From: Lysobacterales bacterium
Lineage (GTDB): Bacteria; Pseudomonadota; Gammaproteobacteria; Xanthomonadales; SZUA-36
Reading direction: 5' to 3'
Assembly (NCBI GenBank): GCA_009692275.1
Contig: SHZL01000112.1
Span: 1 to 8,455 of the forward strand
Length of the DNA stretch: 8,455 nucleotides
Shown piece by piece: positions 1 through 5,399 of the stretch; within the stretch, counting starts at the first letter, position 1, and each line of letters opens with the position of its first letter. The position numbers and the translations under genes are program-made. The notes below the pieces were generated by a model. The model was not told where the DNA came from. It did not search any database and saw nothing but the letters and a program-made list of their open reading frames with translations.

Positions 1-1089
1 ATTGATGGCATGCTCAGCGACCTGGACCCGCATTCGGCATATTTGCCGGACCGGGATTTTCAAGAGCTGGAAAACCTATCCAACGGAGAGTACGTTGGCA
101 TCGGCATTGATGTTGCCATTGAAAACAGTCGGGTGGTGGTAAAGAAGGTGATTGTGCCAAGCCCGGCGGACGCGGCAGGTATCCAGCCAGGGGACTGGAT
201 TACCTCCGTTGCCGGTATTGAGGTCAAGGGACAACCGCTGCAGGAATCAATAGATCGCTTGAGCGGACCACCGGGTTCAACTATCGAGCTGTCGGTTTAC
301 AAGGCTGGAGCGAAGGCCAAAAAGCTTACGCTCAAACGCGACTACGTGAAACTCCCCGTACTGGACTTCAAGCTTCTGGATAAAGACTACGGCTATTTCC
401 GGCTGGTCTACTTTCATCGTGACTCGGCCGTGGATTTCAAAAATGCATTGGATTCGATCCAGTCTGGCGGCATCAAGCTTTATGGCTTGATTCTCGACCT
501 GCGTGACAACCCCGGCGGAGTCCTGCAGCCGGCCATAGACCTGGCTGATGGTTTTCTCGACCAGGGCGAGATTGTGTCCGTGCGTGGCAGGAATGGGGAC
601 ATGCAAAACGTTTTTTCCGCCCGGCAGGGGCAATGGCTGCCTGGCGTTCCAGTAGTGATACTGGTGGACCGGGGCACGGCTTCGGCATCGGAGGTCCTGG
701 CTGGCGCGCTACAAGACCAAAAACGGGCCGTGATTGTCGGGGAGCGCACATTTGGCAAGGGCTCGGTACAGTCTGTATTACCCCTGAGAAATGGTGCCGG
801 CCTCAAGCTCACAACCGCGCGCTACTATACGCCTTCAGGGAAGTCCATCCAGGCACAAGGCATCCAGCCAGACCTGGTCGTCGCAAGCGCAGTGGAAGTC
901 GCTGTAACGGCTGATGATCGCCTGCTGGAGGCGGATCTTGACCGCCACCTCGAAAACCCCGGGCAGGCTGAGCCGCAGGAGAGCGCTGCGCCCGTGGACG
1001 CAACAGAGGATTACCCGCTGTTTGAAGCCCTGAACCTGCTTCGGGCCAATCGGATCATGGCCGGAAATGAAATTCCAATATTGAAATAG
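1..1089 (+). CDS. S41 family carboxyl-terminal processing peptidase (CtpA/Prc type), 5' end cut by window
   Basis: This is a serine protease of the carboxyl-terminal processing family, which cleaves periplasmic or envelope proteins near their C-termini. The frame is open to base 1; the residues before the first Met at base 10 (Ile-Asp-Gly) belong to the conserved IDGML..LDPHS..L block of the family, so that Met is internal. Counting from it, a PDZ domain spans about 28-108, with the substrate-loop region YVGIGI at 28-33. The protease core follows, with LDLRDNPGG at 162-170, GTASASEVLAGALQD at 222-236 and GERTFGKGSVQ at 244-254. The expected catalytic triad is complete: Ser225, Lys250 and Gln254, with the 25-residue Ser-Lys spacing known from Prc and CtpB. 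The family usually has an N-terminal signal or anchor and about 440-480 residues, so I estimate 70-110 residues lie to the left. The C-terminal tail (about 315-335) is acidic and probably unstructured. The DJ-1 gene follows directly. Its substrate cannot be told from sequence. Confidence 0.95.
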   Translation: MDGMLSDLDPHSAYLPDRDFQELENLSNGEYVGIGIDVAIENSRVVVKKVIVPSPADAAGIQPGDWITSVAGIEVKGQPLQESIDRLSGPPGSTIELSVYKAGAKAKKLTLKRDYVKLPVLDFKLLDKDYGYFRLVYFHRDSAVDFKNALDSIQSGGIKLYGLILDLRDNPGGVLQPAIDLADGFLDQGEIVSVRGRNGDMQNVFSARQGQWLPGVPVVILVDRGTASASEVLAGALQDQKRAVIVGERTFGKGSVQSVLPLRNGAGLKLTTARYYTPSGKSIQAQGIQPDLVVASAVEVAVTADDRLLEADLDRHLENPGQAEPQESAAPVDATEDYPLFEALNLLRANRIMAGNEIPILK

Positions 1090-1100
1090 TGGCGGTAACA

Positions 1101-1649
1101 ATGAACAAACGTGTGCTCGTTCCACTGGCCTCCGGTTGCGAAGAACTGGAAGCGGTTACTATCATTGACCTGTTGCGGCGAGCTGGAATAGAAGTCGTTG
1201 TAGCTGGTCTTGACGAGGGAGTTGTTACGGCCAGCAGGGGGGTGCGCCTGCTGCCGGACACAACGCTGGATGATGCCCTGAAACAGGAATTTGATATGGT
1301 CGCCCTGCCCGGTGGTCTGCCTGGCTCCGATAACCTGGCCGCCGATCCGCGTATTATCGAAGTGCTGCAAAAGATGAGCGAATCCGGTCGCTTTGTCGGC
1401 GCAGTTTGCGCAGCACCCAAAGTCCTGGTGAGAAGTGGCGTACTGGAAGGGAAATCGGCAACAGCGTATCCCGGCGTCCTGCAGGCTGAACACCACCCCA
1501 TGATCAGCGGCGATCCCGTCATCCGCGATGGACAAATCATCACTTCCCGCTCCGCAGGAACAGTCATGGACTTTGCCCTGGAACTTATTGAGGCGTTAAG
1601 CGGCGCCGAAACCCGGCAGACAGTTGAGGCCAGCCTGAAACGAAACTAG
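1101..1649 (+). CDS. DJ-1/PfpI family protein (YajL/ThiJ-like)
   Basis: A cytoplasmic DJ-1 superfamily protein of 182 residues, the usual size for the DJ-1/YajL branch. Members are linked to oxidative-stress protection, chaperone activity and debated glyoxalase/deglycase activity; the exact reaction here is not known. Visible signatures are the N-terminal strand and GCEELEAV (12-19), where Glu17 matches the Glu that hydrogen-bonds the active cysteine (Glu18 in human DJ-1). The nucleophile elbow AVCAAPKVL has Cys103 (equivalent to Cys106), and SRSAGT lies near the C-terminus. The residue near human His126 appears to be Tyr, as aromatic or other residues often replace it in bacterial members. 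I chose ATG at 1101 because the protein then begins MNKRVLV, like homologues. An in-frame GTG at 1089 overlaps the upstream TAG stop and would add four residues, but has no ribosome-binding site before it. A terminator follows the stop codon, so this is the last gene of its transcript. Confidence 0.93.
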   Translation: MNKRVLVPLASGCEELEAVTIIDLLRRAGIEVVVAGLDEGVVTASRGVRLLPDTTLDDALKQEFDMVALPGGLPGSDNLAADPRIIEVLQKMSESGRFVGAVCAAPKVLVRSGVLEGKSATAYPGVLQAEHHPMISGDPVIRDGQIITSRSAGTVMDFALELIEALSGAETRQTVEASLKRN

Positions 1650-1670
1650 CCCGCAAATCGGGGCTTTTTT
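1648..1670 (+). terminator. Rho-independent terminator after the DJ-1 gene
   Basis: AGCCC (1648-1652) pairs with GGGCT (1661-1665) across an 8-base loop and runs straight into six T residues (1665-1670). The stem begins inside the TAG stop codon of the DJ-1 gene. It is short but GC-rich and in the right place, between convergent genes. Read on the minus strand the stem is preceded by A residues but followed only by TAGTTTCG, so termination of the leftward transcript here would be weak. Confidence 0.8.
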
Positions 1671-1677
1671 CAAAGGC

Positions 1678-2007
1678 TCAGGACTGGGACCGGTTGGGGG
1701 GTGAAAGAGGAAACGGGGTTACCTTCTCTCCGGACTCACGATCCCGGATAAGGCACTTGCCGCGCTTTTCCACTTCCTCGATGCGCAGCACGCTTTGTAT
1801 CGGAAGATGCAGCACCTTGGCTCCCGCAAACTCCTGGCGCATTTTTTCTTCGGTTGGATCCACGACGAGGCCCTCGCCTGTTTCAAATACCAGTTCGGAT
1901 ACCTCTATGAATCCCCACAGTCCGCTGGAACCGACGCTTTCGCTAAAAAGCTCATACACCCTGCCGTGATTCAAAAAAATGACCTTATAAAGCGCTTTAC
2001 CTGCCAT
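1678..2007 (-). CDS. DUF1820 family protein
   Basis: A 109-residue protein that I recognise as DUF1820, a small family of unknown function found mainly in gammaproteobacteria. The family pattern is clear: YKVIFLNHGRVYELF at 7-21, WGFIEVSELVFE at 31-42, VVDPTEEKMRQEF at 48-60 and LPIQSVLRIEEVEKRG at 68-83. There is no signal peptide or membrane segment, so it is probably cytoplasmic. The last 20 residues are rich in Pro and Ser and look disordered. The ATG at 2007 is preceded on the minus strand by GGTGAT about 5 bases upstream, a good match to the end of the Shine-Dalgarno consensus. It lies 38 bases after the rhomboid stop codon on the same strand, so it is probably the last gene of the gspA-gspB-rhomboid unit. 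Function unknown. Confidence 0.9.
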   Translation of the reverse strand: MAGKALYKVIFLNHGRVYELFSESVGSSGLWGFIEVSELVFETGEGLVVDPTEEKMRQEFAGAKVLHLPIQSVLRIEEVEKRGKCLIRDRESGEKVTPFPLSPPNRSQS

Positions 2008-2034
2008 ATCTCATCACCCGTGTTTGCCTCATCG

Positions 2035-2056
2035 CTATGCTCTTACTATGCTCTTA
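2035..2056. repeat. Perfect 11-bp tandem duplication at the rhomboid gene 3' end
   Basis: The unit CTATGCTCTTA occurs twice with no gap, at 2035-2045 and 2046-2056. The right copy contains the end of the rhomboid coding sequence and its TAG stop; the left copy is the first part of the gap before the DUF1820 start. The encoded rhomboid protein would end at the same residue with a single copy, so the duplication is neutral for the protein and only lengthens the spacer by 11 bases. Confidence 0.85.
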
Positions 2057-2732
2057 ATTGCGCGAAGGCGCGGTACAACAACGCAATACTGAGCCCCAAT
2101 GCAAAGCCCGCAAGGTGCGTCCACCACGCAACTGCTGCATTAATGGGGCCGAAAACGGTATAAAGCAACTGTAGTGTAAACCATGAGCCGATCACCAGTA
2201 GCGAAGGAACCTGGGCAAACTGAAGGTACAAACCCAGCGGCAAGAACAAACCGATGCGGCGGGAAGGAAACAAGCCAAGATAGGCACCAACGACCGCTGA
2301 TATTGCGCCACTGGCGCCAATGACCGGCGCTTGCAAATTTCCCAGCTGCAGGGCGACTATGGCATTGGCCAGTGCCCCTCCGGTAAGGAATAGGGCAATC
2401 ATCCCCGAAGTCCCCAACCTCTGCTCTACCGGGATACCGAATACCCACAGATAAGCCAGGTTACCAAGCAGGTGCAACCAGCTGGCATGAAGAAAGATTG
2501 CACTTAAAAGCGTCCACGCCGGGTAATTCCACCAACTCCCGGGGGACTGGAAAAACAATGCAGACACGGCTCGAGGCTGCATGCCGCCAAGGTCAATCAT
2601 GGCTTGCTGCAACATGGGCGAAATCAGGAAATACAGAGTCAGCAGCAACACGCAAACCAATGAAAAGCCAACGGTCGCATAAGGTCCCCCCGGCCGGGAT
2701 TCCGACCAGTTGGTGACAATTCCGCCGCTCAT
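2046..2732 (-). CDS. Rhomboid family intramembrane serine protease
   Basis: A 228-residue polytopic inner-membrane protease that cleaves substrates within or beside transmembrane helices. Hydrophobic segments are visible at about 20-40, 73-98, 109-131, 135-155, 160-194 (probably two helices) and 201-221, fitting the six-helix rhomboid core. The signature motifs are all present: HxxxxHxxxN as His82, His87 and Asn91 in the second helix; GASG at 139-142 with the nucleophile Ser141; and WWTHLAGF with catalytic His206 in the last core helix. It should therefore be active. The start at 2732 has a modest GGAA 5 bases upstream and lies 15 bases after the gspB stop codon, so it is very likely cotranscribed with gspAB. 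It looks like a general bacterial rhomboid rather than GlpG (no clear N-terminal cytoplasmic domain). I could not place it in the rhombosortase subfamily. Its substrate is unknown. Confidence 0.96.
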   Translation of the reverse strand: MSGGIVTNWSESRPGGPYATVGFSLVCVLLLTLYFLISPMLQQAMIDLGGMQPRAVSALFFQSPGSWWNYPAWTLLSAIFLHASWLHLLGNLAYLWVFGIPVEQRLGTSGMIALFLTGGALANAIVALQLGNLQAPVIGASGAISAVVGAYLGLFPSRRIGLFLPLGLYLQFAQVPSLLVIGSWFTLQLLYTVFGPINAAVAWWTHLAGFALGLSIALLYRAFAQLRA

Positions 2733-2747
2733 AAGCGTTCCAAACGC

Positions 2748-3554
2748 CTAGCTCTTTACCTGGAAACGATAATCGCGGAAAGTGAAAATAGCGCGATCGC
2801 GTTGAATTTCTTCCACCACCAGGCCATCACTGACTTCATCTTTTTCCCGCAATCGTTTCCCGTTGATCAAGAGGAAACGGTCCTGCGGCTTTTCCGAATA
2901 CACCAGGACCGTAATCCGCATTTCCGGCATGCTTTCCCGCAAGGACTGCGGTATCTGCCAATAACTGATGGGCTCCGTAGCATAGGGCTGCAGCTGATCG
3001 GCTTCCGGGCGGGCTGCAACGTCAGATTCGCTCAAATCCTCAACCAGTGCAGCGATGGGTTCCTCGCCTGCTGGCAATGCGGGTGCCGCTGCTTCTTCAC
3101 CTGCAGCGGCAGAAATTACGCTAACCGCCTGCTCGCTCCGAAGTTTTCGGCTGGTGCTCAATGCTTGTTCACTTTCGACCCGCGCGCCTGCAACGGCTGT
3201 CGACCCGGGCTCTGCGGCGAAATCCTTGACGGGCGTCGTTGGCGGGGGAACTTCCGGGCTGTTCGCCAGGCGGTCCAAACTCTCCTGGGTTGTCTCTGCC
3301 TTCACCGGAATATCTGTCGGCAGGGGTTCGATCGCGGCAACAGTCGGCCCCGGAACTGGCTCGGGGTTATGAAACTGTGCAGCGCCGATCCATGCAATTG
3401 CCCCGGCAGCCAGCAGCAGCATCACGGCTGGAATCCAATTGCGCCGCTCATCCACAGCCATGTCTGCATTACTCTCGGGAGTTTGCAGAGTAGGCGTTGC
3501 TCCCAACCGGCGTTGCTCTTCTGATTTCCTGAGTGCATCCAGCAGGATTGACAT
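2748..3554 (-). CDS. gspB: Type II secretion assembly protein GspB (ExeB-like)
   Basis: A 268-residue single-pass inner-membrane protein that partners the ATPase GspA. In Aeromonas the ExeA-ExeB complex is needed for the ExeD secretin to assemble in the outer membrane. The N-terminus MSILLDALRKSEEQRRLG (1-18) is the conserved cytoplasmic motif of the family. A transmembrane segment lies at about 41-61. Residues 62-190 form a long Pro/Ala/Glu-rich periplasmic linker of low complexity. The C-terminal T2SSB-type domain spans about 196-266, with YWQIPQSLRESMPEMRI at 198-214 and a FLLINGKRL...EKDEV segment at 227-241. The ATG at 3554 is preceded by GAGGGT at 8 bases, located inside the end of gspA, whose stop codon is 2 bases upstream. 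The two genes are thus almost certainly translationally coupled. The rhomboid gene follows 15 bases downstream. Confidence 0.95.
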   Translation of the reverse strand: MSILLDALRKSEEQRRLGATPTLQTPESNADMAVDERRNWIPAVMLLLAAGAIAWIGAAQFHNPEPVPGPTVAAIEPLPTDIPVKAETTQESLDRLANSPEVPPPTTPVKDFAAEPGSTAVAGARVESEQALSTSRKLRSEQAVSVISAAAGEEAAAPALPAGEEPIAALVEDLSESDVAARPEADQLQPYATEPISYWQIPQSLRESMPEMRITVLVYSEKPQDRFLLINGKRLREKDEVSDGLVVEEIQRDRAIFTFRDYRFQVKS

Positions 3555-3556
3555 AT

Positions 3557-5359
3557 TCAGTAACCCTCATCCAGATTCACCGCAAGGCGGGGTTCAATAA
3601 TAGTTGGCGCCATCAAGTACAGCAGTGTCTGGGGTCCGACGATTCCATCCGGAATCAGCCCCTGGCGGCGCTGAAAATCAAACAGCCAGGATTCGAAACC
3701 TGCGTCAAACTGGTCTGCACCCGTCCAGGGCGGGTCAGCGCGTGCAGCCATTTGCATAACGATTTTCACGGCGGCCCCCGCCTCTCCCCGCTGGACCTGC
3801 ATCGGCCAGTCCGGTGCTTGTGGCCAGGCAACGATGTATTCGCCCAACCATTTATTATCTATAGTCTTGCGGTCGATAAGCCTTTGTTCGGCAGCGATCC
3901 CCACCAGCAGTCGATCTTCGTCCATTCCGGTCAACATCAGCTGGTACTCAAGGTCATCCTGCAGGACCAGAACTACCGGCAGGCCGAGGCGCTGAATTTT
4001 GCCCCAGTTTCCCTGGATGTGCAGGCACGCATAGCCAGTTCCGGGCTGGCCATCACAAGCGGCACGGAGTGCATTCACCCTTTTGCCATCCTGCCAAACG
4101 TCCGCCAGACCCTGCCAGGACAGCACGCTTTGTTCAGCCAGCCACCGCGCGTCCAACCCGGCTGGAACAGCGGTAGGAGGCGCCAGTGCCAGTGGGGGTA
4201 CGGCTGTTGGCGTAACCGCATTGGTGGTGTCTTCCCCGACCGCCAGTTGCACCTTGTCGGCCACAAGGCTGTCTGCCGGCTCATGGTTTGGCACCACCGG
4301 CTCCAATGTTTGCGGTGCAGGCACAGTTTCTGCAGAACCTACGTTCTGAACGGGCAAAGTGGCAGCGGGCTTGGCCATGTCCGCGTCACTTGAGGCCTGA
4401 TTTGCTCCATCGCCGGATCCATTCGGCGCCTGGATTTTCAGATTCAAGCCGGGCAGGCTCCATAGGGATAAGAAAACGACAAGTAACAGCATCACCGCAG
4501 CCACGGCAATCAGCCCAGGCCGGCGATTCCCCTGCATGCGCGCTTCGCTGGGTTGCACTTCGCTCGCGGCCGCATGAACCAGACGGGCATTTACCTTGGG
4601 GGTTTCGAGCGCATAGGCTCCCGCCAACGCGCGATCAGCAATGATGTTGATCAACCGTGGTATGCCGCCTGAGCGCTGATACAAGGCCCTCATAGCTGAA
4701 CGATTAAATGGATTGTGCTGCGCACCCGCGACCTGCATGCGGTGCCGCACGTAAGCGACGGTTTCTTTCTCGTTGAGTGGCGTCAGGTGGTACCTGGCCG
4801 TAATGCGCTGTGCAAGTTGCCGCAGGTTCTGGCGCTGGAGTAACTGGCGCAGCTCAGGCTGGCCCAGGAGCACCATTTGCAGCAGCTTGTGCTTGGCAGT
4901 TTCAAGATTTGTCAGCAACCGCACCTGTTCCAGGGCGTCGGGACTCAAATTCTGAGCTTCATCTATTACAACAACTACCCGCCGGTCGTGAGCATGATGA
5001 TGTAAAAGGCATGCATTAAGCGCATCCACCAGCTCCTTGCTGCTCTCACGTATGCCATCGATATTGACGTCCAACTCCTCGCAGATTGAGAGCAGAAGTT
5101 CCCTGGGAGTGAGCATGGGGTTGAGAATGAGCGCAATGATGGTGTCCTCCGGCACCTGTTGGAGGAGACAGCGACACAAGGTGGTCTTCCCCGTTCCAAC
5201 TTCACCGGTCAACTGAACGAAACCACCTGCGCCACCTTTTCCTACGCCGTACAACAGGTGTGCCAGGGCATCCCTGTGCACTGCGCTGAGGTAGACGAAC
5301 GCCGGGTCTGGCGTTATCGAGAAAGGCGCTTCAGTCAGACCAAAAAACTGCAGATACAC
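3557..5359 (-). CDS. gspA: Type II secretion ATPase GspA (ExeA-like), AAA+ with peptidoglycan-binding domain
   Basis: A 600-residue inner-membrane AAA+ ATPase that binds peptidoglycan and, with GspB, helps the type II secretin assemble across the cell wall. The N-terminus MYLQFFGLTEAPFSITPDP (1-19) is typical. Walker A is GEVGTGKTT (52-60) and Walker B is VVVVIDEAQNL (128-138, Asp133/Glu134). LLGQPEL (164-170) and GGIPRLINIIADRAL (231-245) are the sensor regions of the ExeA-type ATPase. A transmembrane helix lies at about 283-301. Residues 305-400 are a Pro/Ala-rich periplasmic linker. Residues 405-515 resemble the C39-peptidase-like region seen in longer GspA proteins, with no catalytic site I can assign. 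A PG_binding_1 repeat lies at about 548-583 (FDFQRRQGLIPDGIVGPQT). The start is GTG at 5359, chosen because MYLxFFGL is the conserved family start; GGGA lies 7 bases upstream. The gene begins 40 bases after the putA stop codon on the same strand. Confidence 0.96.
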   Translation of the reverse strand: MYLQFFGLTEAPFSITPDPAFVYLSAVHRDALAHLLYGVGKGGAGGFVQLTGEVGTGKTTLCRCLLQQVPEDTIIALILNPMLTPRELLLSICEELDVNIDGIRESSKELVDALNACLLHHHAHDRRVVVVIDEAQNLSPDALEQVRLLTNLETAKHKLLQMVLLGQPELRQLLQRQNLRQLAQRITARYHLTPLNEKETVAYVRHRMQVAGAQHNPFNRSAMRALYQRSGGIPRLINIIADRALAGAYALETPKVNARLVHAAASEVQPSEARMQGNRRPGLIAVAAVMLLLVVFLSLWSLPGLNLKIQAPNGSGDGANQASSDADMAKPAATLPVQNVGSAETVPAPQTLEPVVPNHEPADSLVADKVQLAVGEDTTNAVTPTAVPPLALAPPTAVPAGLDARWLAEQSVLSWQGLADVWQDGKRVNALRAACDGQPGTGYACLHIQGNWGKIQRLGLPVVLVLQDDLEYQLMLTGMDEDRLLVGIAAEQRLIDRKTIDNKWLGEYIVAWPQAPDWPMQVQRGEAGAAVKIVMQMAARADPPWTGADQFDAGFESWLFDFQRRQGLIPDGIVGPQTLLYLMAPTIIEPRLAVNLDEGY

Positions 5360-5370
5360 GTCGTTATCCC
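5360..5370 (-). promoter_or_regulatory. Ribosome binding site supporting the gspA GTG start
   Basis: On the minus strand GGGA (5370 down to 5367) stands 7 bases before the GTG at 5359. Together with the conserved MYLxFFGL N-terminus this fixes the unusual start codon. The rest of the 40-base gap up to 5399 shows no convincing promoter. Confidence 0.6.
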
Positions 5371-5399
5371 GGGCTGTGGTGAATTAAACGCATGTGGAA

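Noticed and set aside
1011..1567. Two minus-strand open frames opposite the DJ-1 gene
   Set aside because: The plus-strand frame encodes a clear DJ-1 protein with Cys103 and Glu17; the antisense translations show no family features.
1644..1677. Fully bidirectional terminator between the convergent genes
   Set aside because: The T-tract is good only on the plus strand; on the minus strand the stem is followed by TAGTTTCG, too weak to call.
2046..2732. Rhombosortase (GlyGly-CTERM processing enzyme) as the identity of the rhomboid gene
   Set aside because: The link with type II secretion is tempting, but the HASWLHLLGN, GASG and WTHLAG motifs look like an ordinary bacterial rhomboid, and no GlyGly-CTERM protein is present in the window.
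2802..3524. Plus-strand open frame (240 codons) opposite gspB
   Set aside because: Cysteine- and arginine-rich low-quality translation without domain signals, fully antisense to the well-supported gspB.
3533..4393. Long plus-strand open frame (286 codons) opposite gspA
   Set aside because: It lies wholly antisense to gspB's start and the gspA linker and C-terminal regions, has no recognisable domain, and its composition follows from GC-rich codons of the real gene.
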